Origin: Symsagittifera roscoffensis
Taxonomy: Eukaryota; Xenacoelomorpha; Acoela; Convolutidae
Reading direction: 5' to 3'
Length of the DNA stretch: 64,000 nt
Assembly: GCF_963678635.1 (NCBI RefSeq)
Contig: NC_087066.1
Location: forward strand, 38,387,755-38,451,754
Below, piece by piece: positions 26,601-34,721 of this stretch. The translations under genes and the position numbers were made by a program. Each line of letters starts with the position of its first letter. Position 1 is the stretch's first letter. Below the pieces are notes generated by a model that was not told where the DNA came from, did not search any database, and worked only from the letters and a program-made list of their open reading frames with translations.

Positions 26601-29600
26601 ATCGATAGCTTGTTGACATTTCACCAGTCATTTATGCTCTGGACATCTTTGCTGAAGTCTCTTATAAACATTGGTGTTTTTCCAGAACCTACAATTGCAG
26701 TGTCATCAGCAAAAAGACTTATTTCAGTTACTTCATTAATAATTGAAATATCATTGATATATATCAAAAACAATAAAGGACCCAAAACTGAGCCCTGGGG
26801 CACACCACAAGTTATTTTTTCCAAAGACGAATTTATGGTACCATCAGTCACATGTTGTATCCTGTTAGTTAAATAGTTCTGTAACAAAATTTAAAACTTT
26901 GCACGAAAGCCATATTTTTCTAATTTAATGATTAAAATATCATGGTTAACAGTGTCAAATGCTTTTTAAAATCCAGAAAGAGGGCCATTCCATAATCTTT
27001 TTGCTCCAAAACTCTGCGCATATATTCAGTTATCCGTGTAATTGCATGTACACGAGTGTTTTGGTCTGAGCCCAAATTGTTCAGGATAAAGTATTTTGAA
27101 ATTCTGTGAAAAATTTATCATTCGTCGGTAAATAGGTTTTTCAAAAACTTTGCTAAAATGGCCGGTAATTATTAAAATCAATGTCACTTCCACTTTTGAA
27201 TAAAGCAATTACCTTGGCAATTTTGCAAATATCAGGAAAAGTCTCTTTGATTAACACTTCATTAAAGCAAACAACCATGAGCTTCATAATGACTGGTGCA
27301 TAAAGTTTAACCATCATATTACTCGATCCATCATGACCAGTCGAATGTTTGTTTTTTAAATTCTCAATAACTTTTGCCATTTCGTCAATGTCAGTGGGAA
27401 AGAAAACAAAAGTCTCGCAATTGCGAGAGATTCTATCAACATATTTGAAATCCCCAATTTTATTTGAAAGTTCAGGTCCAATGGTTACAAAAAACGATAT
27501 TCAAATCATTCACCTCTAACTTATTTGAACTAGTTTTCTGTTTTCCACAAAACTTAATAAAAACTTGAAACATTCTTTTTGAATCATTAGAGTTACCCAA
27601 TTCATTGTCATAAAACTTTCGCTTTTCTATCGCAATTTGTTTTTTGGTTTCATTCCTCAATTGTTTGAACTTTTTTTTGATTGGGAAAAGTAATCATTCT
27701 TTTATGCGCAGTTTCTCTATTTTTGCACAGTTTTTAATTTAGAAGGGCAAAACCCATCGAAAACATTGATCATTGACCGAATTAAAAACTGAATTTTAAA
27801 ATTCACGGAATTATCTACGCTCAATTTTTCCAATTCGATATGTAGGAGAAATAACAGTTAAGTAGATTGTCGGTTCAGTAGATTCAGATTCAGTATTTCA
27901 ACATTTCTGGCTTAATAAACCGTTTTAGCAGCCTTAGCGATAGTAAATGGCAATTCACCAAACAATGCATAGTGGTCGCTAATTGTTGATTTAATAACTG
28001 TCACTGGAAAAAAATCTTCTGATATCCAATGATCAATGCAGGTTGCACTAAACTTGGTGACTCTGGTTGGTTCACTCAAGAAAACATCCAAATTAAAAGA
28101 TTTCAGAAACAATTAATAACTTAAAAGTTCTGGTTTCTTATCATTCGAAAATATGTCAATATTGAAATCTCCCACAATTGTAGGTGTTCCTTTTAAAAAT
28201 CGAAGTTCATTCAACAGAGTATCCAGACATTCCAAAAATTTTAGACACGTGTGATCAGGTGGTCTGTAGACAACGCAAATATTAAACGTAGTTAAATTGC
28301 TGCAAATAGTTGTAGCTAGATATTCCAAATCTGATTTCAGATCTTGAAGAATAAATTCAACTCGTTTTCACAAAAAAAAGCTACACCACTACCCCTTTTT
28401 TTCCTTATTTTTAAAAACCCCTTCTGATAACCATCCAACTGAAACATTTCCAAACAATCATTTTCATTCAACCATGTTTCGCAGAAAGCTATAACTAAAG
28501 GTTTTCTCTTGAGTGAATCAACCAAAAACAAAGCTGGTCATGATGTATTCTAAGTGATCTTATGTCAAGAAAAAGAACGTTCTCAACTCCCCCAGTATTT
28601 GCCTCCATTAAGTTTCCCAAGTCCAACAAAAATTAAGGCATTAAATTAAGTGGTTGAGTTAAGGTTAAGTTAAGTTGTATGTTGAAAGTACTTCACTCAT
28701 CACATATTGTTCAATATTACTGCATAGTACCGCCTACGAGTCCTTTAATGAAATCCAATAAGGCATTATCATCATCCACATGCTTGACCAATTCACTTTT
28801 CAGAGTTTGCATTTCTTCGTTAGTTGTAGATGCTGGCGCTGGTGAAACTTGAAAGCGAAAACGCTTTTTAGCCGGTAGTATATTGTCCGTCAAAACCTTA
28901 TTTACAAAATTTCCGAATTAGTTTTAGCTGACCTGATGGTGTTGACTTTGCTAACCGCAGTGTTGCTTAGGCCCTCCAACTCCTCCATAGTATCCACCTT
29001 GACGTTTTTAAAATTTCCTCCGATATCTTTAACTTTCACAAAAGGAGTAGAATTCCATGTAGAAACAATCATGCCTCTCGATTCAGCTTCAATTTTCAAT
29101 CCCAAATTACGTTTCGATAAACTTTCGTTAATAAATACCAGTTTATTGTTGCACGGGTTGACGAAATTTCAAAGCAAAGGTTTTCGATTCACCAGACTAT
29201 TCTTTTTGTCAAATCGTATAACTTTCGCAATACTTGGAGGCGGTCTGTTGAATTCCTTAACAGGATACAAAGGGTGGCAAGCCTTGAGACCGTCTTCTGT
29301 AACCGATATATTCAGAACTTTTGAACAAAAACATGATACGTCTCCGATTAAAGTCCCAGTAATTCCCAGGGGCAAGTTGTTGAATATCACTGAGTCCTTG
29401 GAGTTATATCTCTCGAGTTCATTCGTTTTAATACTAAGCTGTTGCACACTGGATTGTAGCCGAATAACAGATTTCGTAAGTTCCTTGTTTTCTACAATCA
29501 ATAGTTGGAATAATTCTTTAACATCGCTGAACTCGCTGAATCCAGAATTGTTTTCACTTTTTCTGCAGTCATTTCTATTTGATACTTGAAATTCAGACGT

Positions 29601-32600
29601 AAAGAATTGCTTTCGTTTGCTCGAAAATTCAAGCGATCATTTTCATTGCTCTATTTAATAAGTTTATCACAACAATTAGGCTTTTGGATTTGAAACAACT
29701 GGGACCAATTGACTCATCTCAATATAAATTGAAACAAGTACAAGATCACTTTGTAATTTGGTTTAACTCACCGCGCTCAAATAAGTTACGCTCACACGTT
29801 GAACACTAACGAAAAGTTCATAAAATAGCGCATATTTTAGTGCAGCAAATTGACAAAAATCACCAAAATTTTACAAAGAAGACCACAGGTCAAATTTTAC
29901 GTTTTACTTCAGATCCTCATAGACAAACATTGCAATAATTTTTGCGCAAAAAACTTTGCAAAAAATGAGAAAAACTGGGTGAAAAAAGTGAATGACTGTA
30001 AAATACTACGATTATTTGAAAGAAAAAACACTATGAATAAAGTTTCAGGACACTTATTCTTAAGTTTTATTTGACTTGAGGATCTAACAATTTTTCCTTT
30101 TCATCCAATTTTTTGAAACGTCGTAATACCTTGTCAACCCAAAAAAGCGCATGTTTCTTTGGCAAAAAAAAACAGAAGACCATTGAAAATAACATGTTTT
30201 GGCTGCTTCAACACAGCGATGCACATACTCTTCGCAAACTTTTCAAAAAAGCAAAAAAAAACTTAAATGCGGCTGATATTAATAATAGCAAAGAAATATT
30301 GCCTCGATTATTAAGAAATAAAACCAAATCAGAACAAGCTTCGTAGCGTAAAAACTTAGACAAAATAGCACGAAATTATTCGATAACAAACCTTCAACCT
30401 CTTTTTTTTCGCTGAAACTTATGACATTTCGATACTCCCACACCAGAGCGTTTCAGACGAGGGCAATCAAATATAAATAGTTTTAGTCAATGAATCCCTA
30501 AAAAACAGCCTATGTTGAAGAAAACATTTTTAAAACACAAGGATACCCGGTTACTGTGAAAGTAGCACAGAATTGTCCGACCATAGTCTTAAAATCCCTT
30601 TTTTTTTCAAATCACCGTCGTTTTTTCAGCGTGGTGTGATAAAATGATCTGAAAGAAAAAAACTGCAGATTAGGCATATTCGATAGTCATGTAGAAAAAC
30701 GACTAAAAAAACAAAAACAAACAAAAAAAACGTGTGATTCCAAAACTTTTACGTTTCAAATTAAGCTACAGTCATTCAAATAATCTATTGTAAGCCTGAT
30801 CGCTCGCTTCATTCGCTCGAATTGGAACGAAACACCAAAAAATCCAATCCGCTTTTTCTCCATACAAATGTTTCAATTTTTTTTATCGCCGCTCGAATCA
30901 TGACTGTAAGGGCTTTATTACGACATATCACTCAACTCTCTCCGATGATTGTGTTAGCAGATTTTTTCGTGGAAAAAAAAGAAAAAACTCAAAAACCTGA
31001 ATACAAAGTTCCTTCCCATTTTCAATAGTCGAAAAAAACCAAATCAATTAACAACCCAGTTCCTTTATAATCAACTCCTGCCTTTATTGACTTAATTTTG
31101 AACAACTTTCGAAAAAATCACTTCTTTTTACTACTATGATAATAAAGCTCTTTAAATTTGAAAATATTTTTATGATTGTTCTTTTTTCATATGTACTAGC
31201 TCAATTTGTCAATTTGAGAAAACTGGATCACTGCAGATTTTTTAATTCCGCTGGGAAATCTAAAAACTTTTTTCGAAACTTCAATAAGTTTACGTTTCTT
31301 AGCCCATGTGCACAATTGTAATTAAAGCGCCCTACTTGCCTTTCTCTGAGCAACACAATTTGATATGAACTGAAAAGTAAATCAAAACAAACCGCTGAAT
31401 ATCAAATTTGAGCGTGAATAACTTTTGCTACTTTTTCAAAAAAAAAACGAAACAAAAAATCTACAAAACCTAGTCTTCAATACGATCATTGATTTTTAAT
31501 TAGCATGAAAAATCTTCATTGTTTGCAAAACTTGGCATTTCATATCAGAGACATACCGCTTACATTGGATACGAATTTCATCGCATCCATTTTATTCGCT
31601 GGAAATCAAATAACGGCAGACAGAAAGAAATACTTTAATCAATTTGATATATCTTACGCCAATCAAATTGTCTCGCTGGATAGGCAGCTGGTGCGCCTTC
31701 TGTAAAATATCACTGAACTTCAAGCATAAAAAAACTGAACCGAAAAAGTAATACACGCATTATTTTTATACGCATTACTAATGTTAAAGAATACAAGACG
31801 GGCATAAAGTACACAAAAAACATGAATACATTTTTGGTATCAAAATATCATATAAATACCACCATTTTTGGCCATTGAATTTGCCATACGTACAATTGCC
31901 GAAACTATCACATATAATACTATCAAGTAACTCACCGCAACAATCTTCGTGTCTAGGTGTGTCATATATTACACCTCCGTCAAGTCTGGCCTCTAGGATG
32001 CGGTTGCGACTGGGGCTGTCGTTTTCAGAATAGGATTTCTGGATCTGAAGACATCCCCCTGTTGTGATCTGGACGGCGGCATCGACTCTACATGATTGGA
32101 AAAATCGAGTCTACTGTACGCAGTTTGAATTACCATTTTAACATGCTCGATGCTCCCTAGAAAGTTTTCCAGCAATTGGATTGACAGAAATAGTGCCCAA
32201 TTTTTTTCAAAACCAAGAGAGAAAAAATAACTTTTTAAAGAACCCTTTCACGATTTATGATAGGACAACGCAATTTGAGAAAATTGGCTAAATGAATATT
32301 TTTTTCATTAAAACCCATTTCGTGAAACTAAAACACCATAAGGGTTTTTATTATCTTTTGTTCTGTGTTTTGGGTAAAAATATTTTGAATGTATATTTTC
32401 CCCAGCTTTTTAGATCATTCCCACACTCATTTTGAAGAACAAACATAAATTATTTCGCACCTACCAACGCATCCTTTGCGACAATACATTAGTCTAAATC
32501 CAATTCGAAATGCTTTCTAAGCCGGATTTCTTCGAATTTAAAAAAAAGCTGGATTCCATTAAAAAAACAGGAGATATCTCGCCCATTTGATACAGCTAAT

Positions 32601-33843
32601 TGGCGTTTATGACAAATTTTAAACTACCATATTCTAATGAAAAATTATCAGAAGTGAAATTTATTTTCATTTGAGCTCAAAGAATCGCTACCTTTCAGAA
32701 AAACTTTGTCAAATGTTGTTAAAACAGCCAACAGAGAGTTGGAAAAGTCATTGAACGCAAGTAAACAGAAAAAATCTCAACGCAAGTAAACAGAAAAAAT
32801 CTCAATTTTCGAAATTCAAAGAAAAAATTGATACCCTTAAGAATTTCTTAACCCTTAAGAATTTCTAGAACAATTTATGACCGCCACTTTCTTGATAAAA
32901 TTGACCCAATTTGAGAAAACTTGATCAATAAGAAAGTTTTACTTTGCTGAGAAAAGTTTTTTGTCTGAAAAAAAAAACGAAAAAAATCATCGCGACCTAT
33001 TTTGTCATTGACTCTTAATTAGCCTTAAAAGAAGAACAACGCCGTGTTAAATCATTTCTTTCATTTCTTGTGCAAAAAAACTAAGAAAACCATCGACCCA
33101 ACCGTGAAAAATCAATTCGGATTTAGCAGGGGAGTGAGAAAAGGCCCCATCTCAGAGCTTCGACAGCTGATCAACTAATACCCATATTGCCTTATCCTTA
33201 GTACGATTTACAGCATTGATTTTGTCCAACCAACCCTGAATTTTAAAAGAGGCGCCTTGGGCGACAATATAAAACAATTTTGAGGATAAACCTCAAAAGA
33301 GTCAATTTTGGTCTTTTTGCTAACAAAAATTGCCGGAATACGGCGGAAAATTATTGGGCAAAATATACTTTTTGTGTTTTGGAAGAATTGTAAAATGGAG
33401 GACAAAATTGTTTTTGAAAACCCCTCTCTCCGCCGAGCAAATCAAAAATCCACCTCTGCTGCGTTTATTACATAATACATGTACATAAAAACAGAAGCAT
33501 ATCACCTCAAAAGCTGGAAGCAAGAAAATTATAGAAGATTGATTTTCTAGTTTGTTTTTGAAAGCCCAATGTGAATTCAAAGCTCAACACCAAAGTACCA
33601 TATTTCCCACCACAGAACAAAATAAATGAGTAACAGTATTTTGCGAAAGATTTTACCACAGCAATTAACATTTCTCTAGTTTACAGCAGACTTAAATTAC
33701 CGGTTTCCTTCTTCGCTCTCTAAATTGGCATCAGATGAGCTGCCAGAGACAAATAAAACTGCTGGCTCACGAGAGAGCTGGGCGGTCTGGGTGTTCTGAT
33801 TTATTTGGTCATCTCTGGATTGTGTGGAGATTCCCAGGTCCAT
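2539..33843 (-). CDS. SVOP: SVOP-like MFS transporter, ten coding exons, 3' end outside window
   Basis: This is a major facilitator superfamily transporter of the synaptic vesicle 2-related (SVOP) group, expected to be a 12-helix membrane protein of vesicles; its substrate is unsettled in the family. Coding exons in transcript order are 33843-33701, 32087-31936, 23399-23215, 22446-22375, 21966-21842, 16555-16366, 13932-13777, 11043-10952, 10837-10752 and 2643-2539. All nine internal junctions are GT-AG and all phases agree, giving about 435 residues. Motifs matching SVOP include IGFG-like LGFGRFQ, GLAWIVDAMETM, the MFS loop 2-3 signature GVIADKFGRK, YSEFLP, EVFWAWGT, WLPESARF, SYYGIVLSTTEIF and LDILWTTLAEFPG. 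The remaining roughly 130 residues (last helices) must lie below base 1; I found no further exon in bases 1-2538. Introns are crowded with transposons. The first two exons rest on splice phase and open frame more than on similarity. Confidence 0.92.
3108..3690 (-). mobile_element. LINE RT fragment, left half of an inverted pair
   Basis: Read on the minus strand across frameshifts it gives GSVLGPLLF.IYINDLPNIP and LYADDTNIFGTLNETKELK, so the catalytic YADD box is present, then the C-terminal region. Bases about 3110-3400 are the reverse complement of about 4000-4240. Confidence 0.7.
3860..4476 (+). mobile_element. LINE ORF2 fragment, right half of an inverted pair
   Basis: Plus-strand pieces include FKQPIYQNGVLVYGVANRTA, FRLKKTQEVRTIRKTQGICS, INELHVYELPKLLSKTIRRE and a final open stretch at 4285-4476. 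Same family as 3108-3690, opposite orientation. Confidence 0.65.
4793..4925. repeat. Repeat with GATTGGTC core and G/C runs
   Basis: The blocks ACACTAGAGCGTTGTA, AAATTCGAATTTTGCTGCA, TCTGATTGGTC and a C-run/G-run pair recur inverted at 7045-7178 (GACCAATCAGATTGCAGCAA..ACACTCTAGCG). Fragments are at about 10560 and 27845. The facing C and G tracts could form a hairpin. Confidence 0.45.
5298..5382 (-). tRNA. tRNA-Tyr (GTA) with an 11-nt intron
   Basis: On the minus strand the sequence folds as a complete tRNA: acceptor TCCGCCG pairs fully with CGGCGGA, the D arm is AGCTCAGTTGGTAGAGC, the anticodon loop is CTGTAGA, and the T arm carries GGTTCGAGTCC (box B). About 11 bases follow position 37, the canonical place for a eukaryotic tRNA-Tyr intron, leaving GAGGA/TCCTT as the anticodon stem. 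It lies in SVOP intron 9 on the same strand, between inverted repeat arms. Confidence 0.93.
6190..6310 (-). repeat. SINE-like repeat, truncated copy 4 with a 42-bp tandem duplication
   Basis: It carries the TTAGGTTGGAAAAAAAAG block, then GTTCATACTATCACACAAGC twice (6231 and 6273), each ending in an AAGCTTTGCTT-like palindrome. Confidence 0.45.
7045..7178. repeat. Inverted copy of the GATTGGTC repeat
   Basis: It starts GATCTACTTAACAATTGCCC and later has AACTGTTAAGTAGATT, its own near-palindromic arms, then the shared core in reverse orientation to 4793-4925. Confidence 0.45.
7320..7870 (-). repeat. GGTTACTGTGCAAATAGCACAG repeat, inverted copy
   Basis: Read on the minus strand: it begins at ..CCGTTGCTGTGGAAGTAGCACAG and ends at CCCGAATACAAAGTTCCTC. 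SVOP intron 9. A partial relative lies at 8488-8587. Confidence 0.55.
8262..8410 (+). repeat. CAGGGRCGGAT repeat fragment
   Basis: It starts CAGGGACGGATACAAG..CTCGAAGGGAGGGGCGGATTTTC. CAGGGGCGGAT-type ends are common in hAT-derived repeats. An inverted relative is at 23570-23735, and short ends occur at 10075 (CAGGGGCGGATTTAGG) and near 51457. Confidence 0.4.
10752..10837 (-). CDS. SVOP: SVOP-like exon 9 (TM7)
   Basis: One base, 28 codons and one base from TTTTAATAG to GTTAGT. It encodes FVAAASYYGIVLSTTEIFSE and LSASEEKC, aligning with SVOP [21 protein letters not shown]. The 114-bp intron separating it from exon 8 is the only one in the gene without visible repeat DNA. Confidence 0.92.
10952..11043 (-). 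CDS. SVOP: SVOP-like exon 8 (start of TM7)
   Basis: 30 codons plus two bases from a TTCTTCTAG acceptor to a GTGAGT donor. It encodes EEGVESDRRGTFGQLFNKEF and LLTTTILWMLW, aligning with SVOP [23 protein letters not shown]. The phase joins exon 7 and exon 9 exactly. Confidence 0.9.
11308..11650 (+). mobile_element. AAGAGTCAATGAACG-family element, degraded
   Basis: It starts GACAATGAACGCAAGG and carries AACTGGATCGATAGG and TTTTATTCCGCTAGGAAAT. The right end is diverged. SVOP intron 7. Other fragments of the family are at about 6625-6895, 16640-16765, 23062-23165, 23750-23870, 24930-25246, 31195-31502, 35030-35360, 48030-48228 and 1450-1590. Confidence 0.5.
12702..13442 (+). mobile_element. AAGAGTCAATGAACG-family element split by a SINE-like insertion
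   Basis: It starts AGTCAATGAACGCAAGG and ends CGGTTGTTGACTCTTAAT. It is interrupted at 12846-13184. SVOP intron 7. Confidence 0.65.
12846..13184 (-). repeat. SINE-like repeat, copy 2, nested in another element
   Basis: It shares the blocks listed for the 48.4-kb copy. The tRNA-like part (12965-13056) keeps a near box B (GGTTCGAATCTC) but is split by extra bases before the anticodon region. It interrupts the 12702-13442 TIR element between GATTTGAG and AAAACCGGATCAAT, which are contiguous in other copies of that element. Confidence 0.6.
13777..13932 (-). CDS. SVOP: SVOP-like exon 7 (central loop)
   Basis: 52 codons in phase 0 between TTTGTTTAG and GTCTGT. It encodes WLPESARFYMVSGDKEAALK, then TIRQIAHWNQKPMPLGELVD. 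It matches SVOP WLPESARYDVLSGNQEKA...PMPLGKL, the cytosolic loop after helix 6. A hAT-like miniature element begins about 15 bases upstream of the acceptor. Confidence 0.94.
13947..14164. mobile_element. hAT-like miniature element abutting SVOP exon 7
   Basis: The right end GGTGGAGTGGAAAAGAGTC is a variant of the GGCTCTTTTCC TIR; the left end (near TTTTCATTTGTCCGACCCACC) is a degraded counterpart. The interior (13994-14083) matches the arm at 5050-5127. In transcript sense it ends about 15 bases before the exon 7 acceptor. Confidence 0.45.
14278..14342 (-). tRNA. tRNA-like sequence, decayed
   Basis: On the minus strand TGGCCGTGAGATGATCAG resembles box A and AGTTCGAGTCTC resembles box B, at tRNA spacing. 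Stems are poorly paired. It is probably a tRNA-derived repeat fragment in SVOP intron 6. Confidence 0.3.
14457..14619 (-). repeat. GGTTACTGTGCAAATAGCACAG repeat, internally deleted copy
   Basis: Both ends are kept (GGAACTTTGTATTC and CTGTGCTACTTGCAGAGCAAC) within 163 bp, so most of the interior is lost, the usual route to miniature elements. Confidence 0.5.
15036..15108 (+). tRNA. tRNA-Ile (AAT)-like gene, possibly decayed
   Basis: The D arm (AGCTCAGTCGGTTAGAGC), the anticodon stem-loop (TCGTGCTAATAACGCGA) and a GTTCGAGCC T-loop match tRNA-Ile with anticodon AAT. The acceptor stem has one G-G mismatch plus wobbles and the T stem has one T-C mismatch, so it may be a pseudogene. It is antisense within SVOP intron 6. 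Confidence 0.7.
15266..15756. mobile_element. hAT-like miniature element, outer copy, intact 8-bp target duplication
   Basis: It begins GGCTCTTTTCCACT and ends with the reverse complement, AGTGGAAAAGAGCC. It is flanked on both sides by GAGGGGTC, a perfect 8-bp target-site duplication, the signature of hAT transposases. It carries a second copy at 15314-15593; without it the element would be about 210 bp, close to the 186-bp copy at 41423. SVOP intron 6. Confidence 0.8.
15314..15593. mobile_element. hAT-like miniature element nested in the outer copy
   Basis: Starts GGCTCTTTTTCC and ends AGGAAGAAGAGCC. Flanking octamers ACAATTTT and ATAATTTT match at seven of eight positions. A further GGCTCTTTTCCACT end at 15386, and three copies of CTTTAACTTACATATT, show an extra internal duplication or third insertion. 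Confidence 0.7.
15973..16152. mobile_element. Second copy of the GTACAAGT miniature family, inverted
   Basis: Ends CAAGTATGATAGTTG (15975) and CCAACTATTATAATTATACC (16133-16152), with an interior (CGCATGCGAATCATGTTTTC, GAACCCATC) that is the reverse complement of the 22647 copy. A further lone right end (CCATCTATCACACTTGTACC) is directly adjacent at about 15955-15974. Confidence 0.6.
16366..16555 (-). CDS. SVOP: SVOP-like exon 6 (TM4-TM5)
   Basis: It runs from a TATTTTAG acceptor to a GTGAGT donor. It encodes VTIYSEFLPTVYRARAIVLL, EVFWAWGTILAV, LVMPGLGWRYFVFFCALPVL and VFNLLCY, closely following SVOP ([25 protein letters not shown]...VMPSLGWRW). One base from exon 5 completes the first codon. 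Confidence 0.94.
17230..17405 (-). repeat. SINE-like repeat, truncated copy 3
   Basis: It keeps only the outer part: ACAGATC.TGATTATAGCAAAA, AGCAATTTTATTTGCTACTTAGGTTGG. The tRNA-like centre is missing. SVOP intron 5. Confidence 0.45.
18170..18290 (+). repeat. Dispersed repeat pair, copy 1
   Basis: The blocks GTAGAACACAATTCTCA, TTAAGAA.AAGTTGC.TTTGA and AACAA.TTAAGGTTATC recur in the same orientation at 20972-21090. Function unknown. SVOP intron 5. Confidence 0.5.
18800..19900 (+). other. Possible decayed coding sequence, unidentified
   Basis: This stretch has a more balanced base composition than its surroundings and long open runs across all frames on the plus strand, broken by few stops (for example LNCETKFLKMKRHW and KTALLKDCLNDF). 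A short motif GACGCACGA occurs three times at 19008-19050. It could be a dead transposase or other element gene. No family is recognised. Confidence 0.25.
20972..21090 (+). repeat. Dispersed repeat pair, copy 2
   Basis: It matches 18170-18290 with scattered substitutions. No TIR was identified. Confidence 0.5.
21713..21812. other. G+C-rich island in SVOP intron 5, unidentified
   Basis: About 100 bases (CCCCGTTCCTGCTCAGTGCA... to ...GGAGGCAGATGCTCCAAC) are strikingly G+C-rich, just downstream of exon 5. No SVOP sequence is missing at this point, so it is not a required exon. Candidates are a fragment of a retroelement, an alternative exon or a small RNA. Confidence 0.3.
21842..21966 (-). CDS. 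SVOP: SVOP-like exon 5 (TM3-TM4)
   Basis: It runs from a TTATTTCAG acceptor to a GTAAGT donor; 41 codons plus two bases. It encodes a hydrophobic helix (SLVLSSCLTFYFGALTAF), then WVLVLRGLTGAGIAGAPQ, which matches SVOP WILVLRGLVGFGIGGVPQ. Confidence 0.93.
22375..22446 (-). CDS. SVOP: SVOP-like exon 4 (MFS signature)
   Basis: A 24-codon exon between TTGTTCAG and GTAAGT, phase 0 on both sides. It encodes TVFTGMFVASSFWGVIADK followed by FGRKF. GVIADKFGRK is the conserved MFS loop between helices 2 and 3 and matches the same place in SVOP (WGNISDQYGRK). Confidence 0.93.
22647..22828. mobile_element. 182-bp miniature element with 24-bp TIRs (GTACAAGT family)
   Basis: Left end GTACAAGTGTGATAGTTGG.. 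and right end ..CCAACTATCATACTTGTAC are reverse complements with two mismatches over 24 bases. A second nested inverted pair (GATGGGTCC/GGACCCATC) lies inside. SVOP intron 3. Confidence 0.75.
23215..23399 (-). CDS. SVOP: SVOP-like exon 3 (TM1 region)
   Basis: It follows a TTCTGTTCAG acceptor and ends at a GTCAGT donor in phase 0. It encodes TFTVDKAVDQLGFGRFQ, then a hydrophobic stretch with GLAWIVDAMETMLLSVLAP and CEWRLTAFQEAMVTV. This aligns closely with the first helix of SVOP (GLAWMADAMEMMILSILAP). The donor choice is fixed by continuity with exon 4. Confidence 0.93.
23570..23735 (-). repeat. CAGAGGCGGAT repeat fragment in SVOP intron 2
   Basis: Read on the minus strand it begins CAGAGGCGGATCTAGGATTT, followed by CTCGAGGTGGCGGATTTTC, and shares its interior (AGGTCGAC..AAATTGATTTTC) with 8262-8410. 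Confidence 0.4.
25770..25810. repeat. Nested hairpin near the LINE 3' end
   Basis: GGGTTACTG and CAGTAACCC form a 9-bp outer stem. Within it CTGTAC..GTACAG forms a second possible stem. It lies just past the stop of the LINE at 25885. Confidence 0.5.
25885..29650 (-). mobile_element. Nearly full-length non-LTR retrotransposon (LINE), broken
   Basis: It lies in SVOP intron 2 on the same strand. ORF1 pieces (29169-29501, 28902-29105) have the ELERYNSKDSVIFNNLP motif typical of LINE ORF1 with a coiled coil and RRM-like domain. ORF2 pieces follow: APE-type endonuclease with FCETWL (28337-28531), VGDFNIDIF (28113-28328) and ISDHYALFG (27912-28112). Reverse transcriptase pieces are at 27153-27380, 27026-27208 and 26621-26887 (GVPQGSVLGPLLFLIYINDI and the catalytic FADD). 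The C-terminal region runs 26061-26444 and ends near 25885. Several frameshifts and stops show it is inactive. Clade (Jockey/CR1-like) is not settled. Confidence 0.85.
30541..31033 (+). repeat. GGTTACTGTGCAAATAGCACAG repeat, SVOP intron 2
   Basis: It begins CCCGGTTACTGTGAAAGTAG and ends GAATACAAAGTTCCTTCCC..CAATAGTCG; the mid block GGCTTTATTACGACATATCA is shared with the other copies. Confidence 0.6.
31936..32087 (-). CDS. SVOP: SVOP-like exon 2
   Basis: Open in one frame from an ATGTAG acceptor to a GTGAGT donor: one base, 50 codons, one base. It encodes a polar segment ending in RHEDCC, which joins in phase to exon 3 (ETFTVDKAVDQLGFG), resembling vertebrate SVOP just before the first membrane helix. 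It is locally richer in G+C than the flanking introns. An alternative acceptor at CTTCAG further in would break the phase with exon 1. Confidence 0.75.
32744..33018 (+). mobile_element. AAGAGTCAATGAACG-family element with internal deletion
   Basis: It has both ends (AAAGTCATTGAACGCAAG and TCATTGACTCTTAATT) but lacks the central CACGTTTTTCGTG block. Two small direct duplications are visible (CTCAACGCAAGTAAACAG; AACCCTTAAGAATTTCT). Between the SVOP exon 2 and exon 1 coding parts. Confidence 0.6.
33701..33843 (-). CDS. SVOP: SVOP-like exon 1 (start codon)
   Basis: The exon starts at an ATG (MDLGISTQSRDD...) and stays open for 47 codons plus two bases to a GTAATT donor. The peptide is polar and acidic, as expected for the cytosolic N-terminus. 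The two-base overhang needs one base from the next exon, which exon 2 supplies. There is no strong similarity, so the call rests on phase, strand and composition. Confidence 0.65.
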
Positions 33844-34721
33844 TTAAAATCAACAGAAGCAGCTCGAAAGTTCAAATTGCACTTCGGTTATAGAAAAACA
33901 CTTTTAATTTGAGAACTTCTTCACGGAATAACGGTTAAATCAGAATAATTGAGAAGCTATTTGTTTCTTAACTATAAAGTATAAAATTAAGGCTGTTTTT
34001 CTTACGGTGATTTAATACAATTTACAGCCAAAAATATCGTTTGATTTATAATGATTTAAATTAATTAATTAAAAGCAGTCGGAATTAGTTAACTAGAAAT
34101 TGATAGATGTGGATTGATTAATTTGGCACATGTTCGTTAGCAATAGAACTCAAAACTGTCCGATGGCCACATTAAGACAGTTAGCTGATGAGATCTGATA
34201 CTTCATGCGATAAACTGAAAATAAAAATTTCTTCAAACAGTTGGATAATTTGAGAAACCTTTGTAATTGCTGATGAAATCAACTTCTTATTTATTAATCT
34301 CGCTGATTTTCCTTGCATTTTAACTGCTTCGCTTCGTCTCGAATTTTTTGGCGAAGCTCAAGGTACCGGTTCCCGGAGTTGCATAATTTTGACCCGGAGT
34401 TGCATAATCAAATCGCCTGAGTTTGACTCTGTTAAAATATTTGGTGAAAACTTAAATTTAGGCTGGCAATAGACCCTAAACAGTTTTAACGCCATCAAAT
34501 GGCAATCAATTTTATTTGAAATACCGTTGATATCTTGAAATCTGAAAATCTGCATGAAAATTAATGAATTATGCCAGTGGCATCTGAAGAACTGAAACAC
34601 GCGTTGATAGTAGTTTTGAATTTTTTTATTCTATTCGATGAATTAAATCATTGTTAATTTATAATTAATTAAGTAATTAAAACAAAAACACAAAAGTGTA
34701 GTTACAAGAACGCACGCACGC

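Noticed and set aside
26478-26876. 132-residue open frame on the plus strand
   Set aside because: It is the antisense shadow of the LINE reverse transcriptase, whose FADD and PQGSVLGPLLF motifs are on the minus strand.
28936-29589. 217-residue open frame on the plus strand
   Set aside because: Antisense of LINE ORF1; the minus frame has the recognised LINE motif ELERYNSKDSV.
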